DNA of 41,533 nt. Source: an uncultured Mycoplasmatota bacterium. Lineage in GTDB: Bacteria; Bacillota_I; Bacilli_A; RF39; UBA660. The notes below the pieces were generated by a model. It had not been told where the DNA came from. It made no database searches and worked only from the letters and a program-made list of their open reading frames with translations. This document shows, piece by piece, positions 33,212 through 41,533 of this stretch. The translations under genes and the position numbers were made by a program. Numbering within the stretch: position 1 is the first letter of the stretch; each line of letters opens with the position of its first letter. The DNA is taken from contig CAMKNB010000012.1 in NCBI GenBank assembly GCA_946414095.1, positions 1 to 41,533 on the forward strand. Reading direction: 5' to 3'.

Positions 33212-33941
33212 TTGTTTTCTTCACCGTTTTCTTAGTTGCTTCTTTCTTAACTGGAGTTTTTTCTTCTTTTTGAGCTTTAGTTACATCTTTAGTATTTATT
33301 TCTTCTAATCTTACCATTACTTTATTATTTTGATTTTTAACATATAACATAATTATACAAGTAGCAACTAAAGTAAATACGAAATTCCATATTATTACTT
33401 TATTAAATCCTGCATTTTTTTCTTTATTAGCTGCATCTATAGATTTATTATATTCTTCAAAAACATCATATTTTTCACTTGCATTATACAAATTAGTAAT
33501 AGCTGTTTTGATTGAATCATCATATGAATTTGCATATCCTGCGAATACTTGATCTCCTATAATAATATAAGGAACACCAGTAGCTTTTTCACCCATGAAT
33601 TCTGATATAGTATTTAAAAGATCATTATTGTCAGCATCATACCATGATTCAAATGATACAATTTTAAAATAATCTCCATATTCAGTTGTTATACTATTCA
33701 TGAAGTTTAAAAAAGCTCTACAAAAGCCGCATCCCTTTCCTCTAAACATATAAATTGTAGCTTGATTATCAGTTTCCTCATAATTTTCAAACTCTCTAGC
33801 AATTTCTTCATCTTCAAGAGTTTGAGTAAAGTTTAAAGTTTTATAATTAGAAAGATCAATTTTTTTGCTTTCTTCTGCCTTAATAATTAACGGACAAACT
33901 ACAAATAGTATACTAAATAATATACCTACAATTTTTTTCAT
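33195..33941 (-). CDS. Membrane-anchored thioredoxin-like protein with CGFC motif
   Basis: A 248-residue protein: N-terminal signal sequence (about 1-22), an external thioredoxin-like domain with IYMFRGKGCGFC (Cys71/Cys74), the TGVPYIIIGDQVFAG segment with the cis-Pro (VPY), and a C-terminal membrane helix (about 183-203). A basic cytosolic tail follows (repeats of KK, TVKKTNAKKK). It is thus anchored with its active site outside. GGAAGGAG precedes ATG 33941. It pairs with the CPWC lipoprotein; one may pass electrons to the other, but this is inferred from the arrangement. Confidence 0.82.
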   Translation of the reverse strand: MKKIVGILFSILFVVCPLIIKAEESKKIDLSNYKTLNFTQTLEDEEIAREFENYEETDNQATIYMFRGKGCGFCRAFLNFMNSITTEYGDYFKIVSFESWYDADNNDLLNTISEFMGEKATGVPYIIIGDQVFAGYANSYDDSIKTAITNLYNASEKYDVFEEYNKSIDAANKEKNAGFNKVIIWNFVFTLVATCIIMLYVKNQNNKVMVRLEEINTKDVTKAQKEEKTPVKKEATKKTVKKTNAKKK

Positions 33942-33982
33942 TTTATCTACTCCTTCCTATTAAATATTTTAAAGTATTTAAA

Positions 33983-34006
33983 TAAAAAAGACAAGTATTA
34001 CTTGCC
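33983..34006 (-). terminator. Terminator of the XRE-ABC operon
   Basis: On the minus strand GGCAAGT pairs with ACTTGTC (one G-U pair, 3-nt loop), followed by TTTTTTA. It ends the operon running from 40.0 to 34.0 kb. Confidence 0.7.
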
Positions 34007-34022
34007 TTCTTAGAATAAAATA

Positions 34023-36425
34023 TTAATCTAAATCATGTCTTGCTAAAATGCTAGCAGGAGTCTTTCTAATAGTATTAAATACTGGAAGTAATCCAATAAA
34101 CAAGTTAAATATAAACATTATAGCTACTGCTATTAAAATAACTTTAGAATTAACAACAAATTTTTCAATTTGAAAAACACTATTATTTGCAATCATACCA
34201 AGTACATAACTACAAAATGCGATTCCAGGAATACCACCAATTATAGTAATAGAAATTATTTCTCCAGTAAACATTTTGTAAATGTCCTTTTTCTTTACAC
34301 CTATTGCTCTTAAAATTCCTACTTCTTTAATTCTAGATAAGAAAGATGAACGAATCATTAAAAATATTTCTATTAAAGATATTATTAGTATAATGCTTGA
34401 AGCTATTAATGTACTATATCTATCACCCTTAATTTCTTCTTTATAAACCCTTTTACTTTCTTCATATGTATCAACAATATTCATTTTATTTTCTTTAAAA
34501 TAACTAATTGTTGAATTTTTATCATTACTATAAATAGTAATATTACTTGATTTATCTATTACCAAATACTTTATAGTATTGTCACTTGCTAAATAAGCAT
34601 CTAATGGGTGTTTTGAAGTATAATATCCAACTACTTTTAATTTTACTCCATTTACTTTAGTTTTTATTTTTTTATTTAATTTCATTGAATCTCTATTATC
34701 ATAGTTAACAATAACTTCATAATCCTTTTTAGGCTTTCTACCCTTTTTAATTTTAATATCATCTTTATAATCGTTATAATTATAAATATTATTTTCATTC
34801 AAATCATCAAGCATATTATAATAAATAATGTTTATAAAATTACTTTCATTTGTATAAAAACAAGGACTACCTTTATTAACCATACCCACTATAGTAAATT
34901 CTTTATTTGATTGATTGATTTTAACTTTTCTTCCAATTATATCTTCTTCTTTTTTTAGTGCAATCATTTTTGCCATATCAGATTTCAAATATATGTCTAA
35001 TGATAATTTATCTAATACTATTTCTTTATCATTCTCTGGCATTCTTCCAAGAATAATATCATCTTCATTTATTAAACTAGTACTAGCTAATGATAAAGAG
35101 GCTGTTTCTTCTAAATACTCTGATTGTAAATAATCATCAAACTTCATTGTTACTTGAATTAATGAGTTTCCTGGTAACATATATTTAATATTATCCAAGT
35201 TTTCATATTCTAAATAATCTTTTACTTTTACTTCTTTAATATTTATAGATAAATAATCTTTATTAACTATAACAAAGTTATTATCATAAATTTGATATGA
35301 AGCATATATTGAACTAACAGCATACATTATAAATGCACCTGATAAAAAGAAACCAATTAATAACATTTTTTTCAAGAAAGAATAATCTAATATTTTCTTA
35401 AAACCATCAACTATAAATGTTAATAAATTGTTAATTGATGAATACTTTTTCTTTTTAATTTCATCATAATCAAAAGTATATTTATCTAGTTCTTCTTTTG
35501 TAGTTTTTTTATAATGTTCATTTACCAGTTCTATAGATGAATTTTCATCAACTACTTCTATTTTTTCAAATCCTTTGCTCTTAATATAAATATTTCCATT
35601 AGCAACAACTAATTCAACATTAATTTTTTCTTTATTATTTGAATAAATGTTAATATCATAATTGTCATCTTTTATTGTATTATGATTTTTAAAATCTTTT
35701 AAATAGAAAGTATTATCAAGTTCATAATCAAGTTCAATAACATCTTTATTTTCCATATCATTAACAACTTTACCATCTTGTATTTCAATTATTCTATTTG
35801 AATAAAATTTAGCAAGTTTTTGTTCATGAGTAACAAGTATTACTAGTCTTTCTTTACTGATTGCTTGTAATATCTTCATTACTTCTAAAGAATTTTTACT
35901 ATCTAAGTTACCAGTTGGTTCATCTGCTAAAATGATTGTAGGATCTTTAACTATTGCTCTTGCTATTGCAACTCTTTGTTTTTCTCCACCAGATAACATA
36001 GTTGCTGGTCTTCTTTTATATCTTAACATTCCAACTTTATCAAGAACAAATTCAACACGTTTTTTTATTTCTTCCTTGTCCTTGATTCCAATCATTTTAA
36101 GTACAATAGCTACATTATCAAAAACACTTTTATCATTAATAAGTTTATAATCTTGAAAAATATATCCTACTTCAAGATTTCTTATCTTATCAACTTTTCT
36201 AGAACATCTACTACTTATTTTTTGGTTATTGATATAAATTTTTCCACTTTTAATTCTATCAAGTCCACCAATTACATTTAATAATGTTGTTTTTCCACAT
36301 CCACTACTTCCAAGTAATGCAACTAACCCACTATCATTTAAAGTGAGAGTTGTATTATCTATTACGTGTATTTGATTCTTCTTTCCTTTATTATAATATT
36401 TATTTACAGATTCTATCTTTAGCAT
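34023..36425 (-). CDS. Fused ABC ATPase-FtsX/MacB-like permease (second of pair)
   Basis: An 800-residue MacB-type protein. The N-terminal ATPase has Walker A GSSGCGKTT (39-47), Q-loop near 91, signature LSGGEKQ (144-150), and Walker B ILADEP (165-170). A middle linker of about 120 residues carries DUF-like acidic strands. TM1 lies at about 352-376, then a large external domain (about 377-665), then TM2-4 (about 667-693, 717-745, 762-783), the four-helix FtsX/MacB topology, with EVGILRAIGVKKKDIYKMF before TM3. Such pumps work as mechanotransmitters for peptides, lipoproteins or antimicrobials. GGAGGTG precedes the start; only 3 bp separate it from the upstream partner. Confidence 0.92.
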   Translation of the reverse strand: MLKIESVNKYYNKGKKNQIHVIDNTTLTLNDSGLVALLGSSGCGKTTLLNVIGGLDRIKSGKIYINNQKISSRCSRKVDKIRNLEVGYIFQDYKLINDKSVFDNVAIVLKMIGIKDKEEIKKRVEFVLDKVGMLRYKRRPATMLSGGEKQRVAIARAIVKDPTIILADEPTGNLDSKNSLEVMKILQAISKERLVILVTHEQKLAKFYSNRIIEIQDGKVVNDMENKDVIELDYELDNTFYLKDFKNHNTIKDDNYDINIYSNNKEKINVELVVANGNIYIKSKGFEKIEVVDENSSIELVNEHYKKTTKEELDKYTFDYDEIKKKKYSSINNLLTFIVDGFKKILDYSFLKKMLLIGFFLSGAFIMYAVSSIYASYQIYDNNFVIVNKDYLSINIKEVKVKDYLEYENLDNIKYMLPGNSLIQVTMKFDDYLQSEYLEETASLSLASTSLINEDDIILGRMPENDKEIVLDKLSLDIYLKSDMAKMIALKKEEDIIGRKVKINQSNKEFTIVGMVNKGSPCFYTNESNFINIIYYNMLDDLNENNIYNYNDYKDDIKIKKGRKPKKDYEVIVNYDNRDSMKLNKKIKTKVNGVKLKVVGYYTSKHPLDAYLASDNTIKYLVIDKSSNITIYSNDKNSTISYFKENKMNIVDTYEESKRVYKEEIKGDRYSTLIASSIILIISLIEIFLMIRSSFLSRIKEVGILRAIGVKKKDIYKMFTGEIISITIIGGIPGIAFCSYVLGMIANNSVFQIEKFVVNSKVILIAVAIMFIFNLFIGLLPVFNTIRKTPASILARHDLD

Positions 36426-36428
36426 ATT

Positions 36429-38624
36429 TTACACCTCCTCTTGAAGTGTAACCATTACACTATTTTTAAATATTTTTCTACTAAATCTCATACTTATTAA
36501 ACAAGACATAAACATAAGTATTAAATACATTATCACATACTCTTTAAATCCTAAATATTCAATAATTGTATTTAAAAAACTCCAATTTATAACTTTTATG
36601 TATTTTAAATATAATACTAGTATAAATGTAAAATATGAAATATTTGCTACATTTAATAATTCAATTAACAATAATTCTTTTGATACTTCTTTACTTCCAC
36701 CAAGCATTCTAATTGTCGTATAATATACGTTTCTACTACTTAAAATTATTTTAATAACAAAATAAGATATAAAGAATAGTACAATGACTAATATAATAGT
36801 TACAATAGTTCTAAATATTTGAATAACTGCACTAGCAGCATTATTAACTAAAGTATCTTTTAATTTTAATGTTTCAAAACCAAGATTATTTAGTTTTTGA
36901 ACAGTCTCATCTATTTTTTTAACATCATCTATATAAATACTACTTTGAAAGTTACCTTTATCAAATAAACTATAGTAATCATTTTCATTTACAAATACTG
37001 CTGAATTATATTTTTTATAACTATATCCAGTTAACTTATTAATATTCTTTTTATTATAAGTATTTGATACTTTTAATTTTATACTATCTTCATAATACTT
37101 ATTTTTAACTTCTATTTTCATTGATGGTTTTTCTTTTTTACAATCAAAATTTTTACATAAGTAGTTTAAATCTTCAGATATAACGACTTTTCCTTTTTTT
37201 ACTCTATTTGATGGAACTAACCAATAATAATCATATTTATTCTTAAATAATACTTCTATTGAAGAATTATTTATATATTGTTTTCTATTTATTATTTCTA
37301 GTAGACTATCACTAACATATAATTTCATACTCCAATTATTATTATTATACTTTATTCCAACAATAGTAAATTTAATGCTTTTATCTTGATCATCAATGTA
37401 ATAATAAAATTCATGATTTAAAATTTGATCTTTCATTTCAGAAAGATACCAGGAATCTTCATTACCTTCTAAAACCACTTCTTTGTCGTTAATAGGTAAT
37501 CTTCCTACATCAACAATCTCATTCAAATTATCTATTGTTCTAATACCTACATTAATCCATGTATCATCATAATATATATCTGATTCTCTATCAATTAGTA
37601 AATCATTTTTTACTATCTTTTTTACATTAGATATATTTTCTATATTTTTATAATCTTCTTCACTGATACTTGTTTTATCTTTTTTTCTAATTATTACTCT
37701 ATTATCACTTGTATCATTAAATGCCATATTATATCCATCTTTAGATTCTTCATACTCTAATCTTTTAAAGCTTGCATATTCTGCCATTAATGCCCAAACA
37801 ATAAACATAAACACAGCTAAAATAAGTAAAAACTTAGGAATAATATTAAATGTATTTCTAATACCTAATTTAATTTTACTTAAAAATTTAATGTCTTTAT
37901 ATTCTGTTTCATTAGCTTTTATATCATCGCTAACTTTTTTAATTATTTTATCTTCTAATACTTTTCCATCATGCATTTTTATTTTACGGGTTACATAAGG
38001 ACTCACTTGATCATAGTTATGAGTGACAATTATTACAAGTTTATCTTTTGCAATTTCACTTAATAATTTAATTATACTTTCTGCACTCTTACTATCTAAA
38101 TTTCCTGTTGGTTCATCTGCTATTATTATTGGAGTGTCTTTAGCAAGTGCTCTTGCAATAGAAACTCTTTGTTTTTGACCACCTGATAGTTTAGAAACTT
38201 TTGTATTTCTAAATTTATATAAGTCAACTTTTCTTATTAATTCAATAACTTTTGGCTTAATAGTTTTCTTCTTTTCGCCATTTAGTAATAATACAAGTTC
38301 GATATTTTGATAAACAGTATAGCTGTTAACCAAATTAAAATTTTGAAAAATATTACCAATATATTTTCTTCTATAATCTTCAAAATCCTTTTCTAAAAAA
38401 TGGCTTGTCTCCTCACCATTTATATACATTTCTCCTTCTTCATATGTATCAAGTCCACTAATAACATTCAATAAAGTACTTTTTCCACTACCACTTTCGC
38501 CAGTAATTGCCACAAATTCTCCCATATGAAATTCTAGATTAATTTTGGAAAAACCAGATGCTATTAAACCTTTACTATAGTAGTATTTAGAAACATTTTT
38601 TAACTTAATAATACTTTTTTCCAT
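36429..38624 (-). CDS. Fused ABC ATPase-FtsX/MacB-like permease (first of pair)
   Basis: A 731-residue protein (from ATG 38624) with the same plan as its neighbour. The ATPase has Walker A TGESGSGKST (41-50), LSGGQ (146-150), and Walker B IIIADEP (about 166-172). TM1 is near 265-285, a large external domain follows (about 290-590), then TM2-4 (about 598-626, 653-676, 693-713). Start chosen at 38624: GGAGGAG lies close upstream, while a longer frame adds only a non-conserved MVQLCYLEEC. The pair could act as a heterodimer. Located between the XRE regulator and the second ABC protein, so probably controlled by the regulator. The substrate could be an antimicrobial peptide, but nothing in the sequence proves it. 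Confidence 0.92.
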   Translation of the reverse strand: MEKSIIKLKNVSKYYYSKGLIASGFSKINLEFHMGEFVAITGESGSGKSTLLNVISGLDTYEEGEMYINGEETSHFLEKDFEDYRRKYIGNIFQNFNLVNSYTVYQNIELVLLLNGEKKKTIKPKVIELIRKVDLYKFRNTKVSKLSGGQKQRVSIARALAKDTPIIIADEPTGNLDSKSAESIIKLLSEIAKDKLVIIVTHNYDQVSPYVTRKIKMHDGKVLEDKIIKKVSDDIKANETEYKDIKFLSKIKLGIRNTFNIIPKFLLILAVFMFIVWALMAEYASFKRLEYEESKDGYNMAFNDTSDNRVIIRKKDKTSISEEDYKNIENISNVKKIVKNDLLIDRESDIYYDDTWINVGIRTIDNLNEIVDVGRLPINDKEVVLEGNEDSWYLSEMKDQILNHEFYYYIDDQDKSIKFTIVGIKYNNNNWSMKLYVSDSLLEIINRKQYINNSSIEVLFKNKYDYYWLVPSNRVKKGKVVISEDLNYLCKNFDCKKEKPSMKIEVKNKYYEDSIKLKVSNTYNKKNINKLTGYSYKKYNSAVFVNENDYYSLFDKGNFQSSIYIDDVKKIDETVQKLNNLGFETLKLKDTLVNNAASAVIQIFRTIVTIILVIVLFFISYFVIKIILSSRNVYYTTIRMLGGSKEVSKELLLIELLNVANISYFTFILVLYLKYIKVINWSFLNTIIEYLGFKEYVIMYLILMFMSCLISMRFSRKIFKNSVMVTLQEEV

Positions 38625-38673
38625 ACACTCCTCCAAGTAACATAATTGTACCATATATATATATGTTTGTTAA

Positions 38674-40014
38674 CTAGTTTGCATAACTATTACTTTTTAT
38701 TTTTTTGATATTTTCACTATTTGCATAAATAGTTACTTTAAAATAGTCAGGATCAACTAATACTTTATCATTAATAGTATCTATATAATAATTAACAATC
38801 TTATTCTCATTACAATTATGTTCAAATATTATTTGATTATTAAATGTATCTAAATTTATATCACAGAGTGGTGTATATTCATAAACAATTCTAATATTTT
38901 TGCTATTAGATTCTATAAAATCAGTAGAATAATAAATTGCTAAGTCTTTATTCATTTCTATTGTTTCTTCTTTTCTAACTATGTATTTTTCATCAAATGA
39001 ATTTATATATCTAAAATCTTTTGATGACATTAAAATGAATGCTATTGAAATTCCAATTAAAATTAATGAACAAACAAATAATATAAATAATAATAGCGAT
39101 TTACTTTTTCTGTTTTTAACAAAACAATATATTAAATCTAAAATTATTAAATTAATTACAATACATCCAATTAATCCAATAATTGAACCAAAGAATAATA
39201 ATCCTGTTTTAATAAATAAGAAAGACAATACAAATAAAACAACAAAACATATAAGCAATGCACAAAACCATAGTCCAATAAAACAAATAAATAATTTAAT
39301 AAAGAATAGTATTACTTTTAATAATCCATTAATAAATCTATAACTTGAATGTTTAGGGTCTCTAATGATTATTTTTTCTTCTTTCTTTTTTATAAATTCT
39401 TTTTCATTTCTTGAATCAGTATTATCTTCATTTTCTGTTTTCAAATTATTATCTTCTTTATCTGTTACTACATAATAATCCAAGTATCTTGTTTTAAATA
39501 CATGTAAAACTAACATAACACCAAATACAGATGCTATTAAATAATATATACTTTCAATTATATTGTATATATCAAAATAAACACTATCAGGTAAAAATTT
39601 TAATAAACCACCTATTATACTAGAAACGATTTCACTAATTATAATTGCAATTACTATATAAAGTATAATGATAATTGCTTGTTCAAATAAACATTTAATT
39701 TTATCTTTAAATCTCATAGAACTAAACATATTAATTGTTTTAGTAACATAACTTAAGAAATCATCTATATATTTATTAATGTTTACTGATGATTGTTTAT
39801 TCTTTTCAACTTCCTTAATGTTTTGATTTAAAAGTTCATCAATATTTAGATTAAACATTTTACATAATTGTAATACTTTATCCATTTCAGGATAAGCAAG
39901 TCCTGATTCCCATTTTGAAACTGATTGTCTAGAAACTCCAAGTTTTTCAGCTAGGTCCTCTTGAGATAAGTTGTTATCCTTTCTAATTTTTTTTAAATTT
40001 TCTGATAAATTCAT
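38674..40014 (-). CDS. Membrane-bound XRE-family (HTH_3) regulator
   Basis: A 446-residue one-component regulator. Residues 7-61 form a classic HTH_3 domain (LSQEDLAEKLGVSRQSVSKWESG). A linker follows, then hydrophobic segments at about 108-130, 151-173, 225-300 (two or three helices) and 305-328. The last about 115 residues would lie outside and contain a beta-rich sensor-like part. So DNA binding and membrane sensing are in one chain. It is the first gene of the operon with the two ABC-FtsX proteins, whose promoter contains repeats of TTGGTTGCA and an inverted repeat at the -10 region, a good site for autoregulation. AAAGGAG precedes ATG 40014. Confidence 0.85.
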   Translation of the reverse strand: MNLSENLKKIRKDNNLSQEDLAEKLGVSRQSVSKWESGLAYPEMDKVLQLCKMFNLNIDELLNQNIKEVEKNKQSSVNINKYIDDFLSYVTKTINMFSSMRFKDKIKCLFEQAIIIILYIVIAIIISEIVSSIIGGLLKFLPDSVYFDIYNIIESIYYLIASVFGVMLVLHVFKTRYLDYYVVTDKEDNNLKTENEDNTDSRNEKEFIKKKEEKIIIRDPKHSSYRFINGLLKVILFFIKLFICFIGLWFCALLICFVVLFVLSFLFIKTGLLFFGSIIGLIGCIVINLIILDLIYCFVKNRKSKSLLLFILFVCSLILIGISIAFILMSSKDFRYINSFDEKYIVRKEETIEMNKDLAIYYSTDFIESNSKNIRIVYEYTPLCDINLDTFNNQIIFEHNCNENKIVNYYIDTINDKVLVDPDYFKVTIYANSENIKKIKSNSYAN

Positions 40015-40040
40015 ATTATTATTTCTCCTTTCATGTCACA

Positions 40041-40106
40041 ATTATATAATTGCAATTGGTTGCATCCTACCAATTTCTAGTTGTTTTTTGTACATTTTTG
40101 GTTGCA
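40041..40106 (-). promoter_or_regulatory. Promoter and putative operator of the XRE-ABC operon
   Basis: Minus-strand TATAAT (40046-40041) lies within a palindrome ATTATATAAT. Directly upstream is the perfect inverted repeat TGCAA-TTGG-TTGCA (40051-40064). TTGGTTGCA occurs there (40056-40064) and again at 40098-40106, 42 bp apart (four helical turns), on the same strand. The -35 is not clear (TTGGTA lies 21 nt from TATAAT, or 17 nt from ATTATA). The repeats fit a repressor occupying the core promoter, most likely the XRE protein. Confidence 0.6.
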
Positions 40107-40131
40107 CTTATATTATTTTAACACAAAAAAA

Positions 40132-40153
40132 GACTAGGAAACTATTTTCCTAG
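40132..40153 (-). terminator. Terminator of the phosphotransferase gene
   Basis: ACTAGGAAA (40133-40141) pairs with TTTCCTAGT (40145-40153), loop CTA, followed on the minus strand by seven T residues. It overlaps the TAG stop codon. Confidence 0.8.
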
Positions 40154-41017
40154 TATATTAATCAGTTCTTCTTTTGTTACCTTTGGATATATCATTGAAT
40201 AGTATTTATAACCATCTTCTAACACACTATCATAAGTTTTACCTTTTTTAATATTTTCTATAACTTTATTCATTATTGAAAAGCACCTTCTAGTATTTTC
40301 AAATTCAATATATGAATTAATATCATTTGTTAGTCCATCTTTATTTTCTCCTAATGAAAGTGATACTCTATCAATTAAATCAGCTTTAGAAGCAGGAGTA
40401 TATTCAACAGCTATTAAATGGTTTGCAATCTCATAAGCAACATCTCCAAATGTTGCTAGTTCCCAATCAATTAAATAATATCCATCACTTGAGCAAATGA
40501 TATTTTCTGGAGAAACATCACCATGAATTAATCTCAAACTTCTTGATTCATCTATTGTTCTTTCTTTAAATCTTAAAAGTAATTCTTTATTAAGCCCAAT
40601 ACTTTCAAGTTTTTCATTATTATGATATGAGTCGACTGTTTTAATCATATTATCAACTAAAAAGTCACGATATTGCTTTACTCCGTTCCATTTTATATAT
40701 TTCATTATAGGTGTGCAATCAACTTTGGACATTTCATATATATAATTTCCAACAAGAGTAATTAAACCGCTTAAATTTGGTTCAACCATCAATGTATCAC
40801 CTTTAATGTATTCAATATCAACACATCTAAATCTATTCTTTAATAACTTTGGATGTTTTACTCCACTACCATCTAATAACTTAAGTATTTTGTCTATTGG
40901 TACTGTTCTAGGATAAGCATATAATCCACCAGTTTTTCTTTTATACTGTCTTACAAACCTTTTATCAAAATTCTCCATTATAAATGTTGTAGGGCTATTA
41001 GTTTGTATTTTTCTCAT
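40142..41017 (-). CDS. Aminoglycoside-phosphotransferase-fold kinase (APH/choline kinase-like)
   Basis: A 291-residue soluble kinase-fold protein. The catalytic loop IHGDVSPEN (His165-Asp167...Asn172) is Brenner's motif HxDxxxxN, and the Mg-binding DWE (Asp184-Trp185-Glu186) follows. Then GDVAYEIANHL is typical of APH and choline/ethanolamine kinase-like (LicA) enzymes. The N-terminal lobe is short and a clear ATP-loop Lys is not obvious, though YKRKTGG near 26 could serve. The substrate could be choline, a sugar, a nucleoside or an aminoglycoside; none is proven. AGGTGAAGGA precedes the ATG. Upstream lie a terminator hairpin and a structured region, so attenuation is possible. Confidence 0.8.
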   Translation of the reverse strand: MRKIQTNSPTTFIMENFDKRFVRQYKRKTGGLYAYPRTVPIDKILKLLDGSGVKHPKLLKNRFRCVDIEYIKGDTLMVEPNLSGLITLVGNYIYEMSKVDCTPIMKYIKWNGVKQYRDFLVDNMIKTVDSYHNNEKLESIGLNKELLLRFKERTIDESRSLRLIHGDVSPENIICSSDGYYLIDWELATFGDVAYEIANHLIAVEYTPASKADLIDRVSLSLGENKDGLTNDINSYIEFENTRRCFSIMNKVIENIKKGKTYDSVLEDGYKYYSMIYPKVTKEELINILGK

Positions 41018-41083
41018 TTTCCTTCACCTATAATAATTTTAACACAAAACCATAAAAAATCATACAATATTAGCAAACTAAAC

Positions 41084-41105
41084 AAAAAGATGAGTAAACT
41101 CATCT
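41084..41105 (-). terminator. Terminator or attenuator hairpin upstream of the phosphotransferase gene
   Basis: AGATGAGT AA ACTCATCT (41088-41105) followed on the minus strand by five T residues. It lies 67-88 nt before the phosphotransferase start and about 180 nt after the lemA stop. It could end lemA or a short RNA, or attenuate the phosphotransferase gene. Confidence 0.7.
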
Positions 41106-41253
41106 CTTATAATTGTTTTTTTACTTCTAAACTATATTCGAATATCTTATGATATTGTATTGACGAAATATAGATCATATTTAATGAGGACTACTCCCAT
41201 TCAACGATATAAGCTATACCATAAAATTTATAATTTGTAAATGTTTTTGTCAA
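41106..41253 (-). ncRNA. Candidate small RNA or leader between lemA and the phosphotransferase gene
   Basis: The stretch between the lemA stop and the terminator hairpin has promoter-like elements on the minus strand: TTGACA (41253-41248), and TTTACA (41241-41236) with a 17-nt spacer to an extended -10 TGGTATAGC (TATAGC at 41218-41213). Downstream, CTATATTTCG (41173-41164) pairs with CGAATATAG (41140-41132) with one bulge, enclosing a small hairpin AATATC-ATAA-GATATT in the RNA sense. No gene-length frame is open. The arrangement promoter, hairpin, terminator, phosphotransferase gene could be an sRNA or an attenuated leader. Confidence 0.4.
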
Positions 41254-41283
41254 GATGATAAAAACATTATTTTATATTTTTAA

Positions 41284-41533
41284 TTATAAATCTATTTTAA
41301 CATCCTCTCTTTTCTTATTTTCAGTCTCGAAGAATTCTATCTTTTTACAACCCTTCATAGAAGCTACTAAGCTACTTGGGAAAGTAACTAGTAATTGGTT
41401 ATAAGATGCTACATTTGAGTTATATAATCTTCTTGCTGCTTGTAAATGTTCTTCTACGTCAGTAATTGATTTTTGTAATTGAACAAAATTTTCACTAGAT
41501 CTTAAATCTGGATAATTTTCAGCTAGTGCATTA
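41284..41533 (-). CDS. lemA: LemA family protein, C-terminal 82 residues (runs off the window)
   Basis: The last 82 codons of lemA before the TAA at 41284. The translated end (NALAENYPDLRSSENF, then QLQKSITDVEEHLQAARRLYN, SNVASYNQLLVTFPS) matches the LemA signature of family proteins, including the ENYPDL and NxxVxxYN blocks. LemA proteins are membrane-anchored helical bundles with the bulk outside or in the cytosol depending on species; function is unclear. The N-terminal membrane helix lies beyond the window. The tail ends with a charged KKREDVKIDL. Confidence 0.9.
   Translation of the reverse strand, partial: NALAENYPDLRSSENFVQLQKSITDVEEHLQAARRLYNSNVASYNQLLVTFPSSLVASMKGCKKIEFFETENKKREDVKIDL

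Noticed and set aside
38981..39343. Plus-strand 120-codon frame inside the XRE regulator
   Set aside because: Antisense to membrane-helix codons; Asn/Ile/Lys-rich and without ribosome binding site.
41191..41253. Tiny minus-strand frame (about 20 codons, TTG start) ending IVEWE
   Set aside because: No ribosome binding site, and its TTG start is the -35-like TTGACA itself. Treated as part of the promoter/RNA region.
1..41533. CRISPR arrays, rRNA, tRNA and insertion sequences
   Set aside because: None seen: no regularly spaced repeats, no tRNA cloverleaf with CCA-end signals, and no transposase motifs in any reading frame examined.

Overview
This is a very AT-rich, gene-dense bacterial chromosome segment. 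TGA works as a stop codon (the TraC/TrsD-like gene at 12520..13098 ends in TGA, overlapping the next ATG) and long genes read through in the standard bacterial code, so this is not a code-4 Mycoplasma. The gene content is Bacillota-like: a guanine riboswitch in front of an NCS2 purine permease, RecG, a YeeI-like YebC protein, Gram-positive PrgI/TrsE-type conjugation genes, lipoproteins, and strong GGAGG or AGGTGA ribosome binding sites. A pyruvate:ferredoxin oxidoreductase points to an anaerobe. An uncultured gut Bacilli lineage (RF39-like or Erysipelotrichales-like) fits, but that placement is inference. No rRNA, tRNA, CRISPR, insertion sequence or integrase was seen.

Layout. 1-4.6 kb: small envelope proteins, one unknown plus-strand gene with its own promoter, rmuC, an unknown protein, a DedA/TVP38-like membrane protein and a single-domain rhodanese. 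4.6-15.4 kb: one minus-strand operon for a Gram-positive type IV secretion machine, with a promoter at about 15.38 kb and a strong terminator at 4.62 kb. Its order is VirB6-like, PrgI (VirB3-like), TraC/TrsD-like, VirB4 ATPase, a 955-residue SpoIID-like plus M15-peptidase-like wall protein, a VirB8-topology protein, and the VirD4 coupling ATPase. No relaxase or integrase is visible. 15.4-19.2 kb: two tiny unknown genes, the YebC-family gene, a small unknown and recG. 19.2-19.8 kb: a plus-strand small gene behind a consensus promoter and a structured leader of about 150 nt with a possible pseudoknot. 19.8-24 kb: a TIGR01212-type radical SAM protein and two tandem paralogues with transglutaminase-like Cys/His/Asp triads. 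24-29.9 kb: PFOR, a large anchored protein and a small secreted protein. 29.9-32.5 kb (plus strand): a ureohydrolase, then a guanine-riboswitch-controlled purine permease. 32.5-34 kb: a pair of envelope thioredoxin-like proteins. 34-40 kb: an autoregulated-looking operon of a membrane-bound XRE regulator and two fused ABC-ATPase/FtsX permeases. 40-41.5 kb: a phosphotransferase behind a possible RNA attenuator, and the 3' end of lemA.

How the genes work together. The T4SS operon carries the two ATPases, an inner-membrane channel and a wall-remodelling protein, enough for an export machine, but the cargo is unknown; lacking a relaxase, it could export proteins or serve DNA elements elsewhere. 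The XRE-ABC-ABC operon looks like a membrane-stress or peptide-sensing module: its promoter contains an inverted repeat next to the -10 box. The best leads for something undescribed are the relaxase-less T4SS with its unusual wall protein, the structured leader at 19.33-19.48 kb, the RNA upstream of the phosphotransferase, and the tandem transglutaminase-like proteins.
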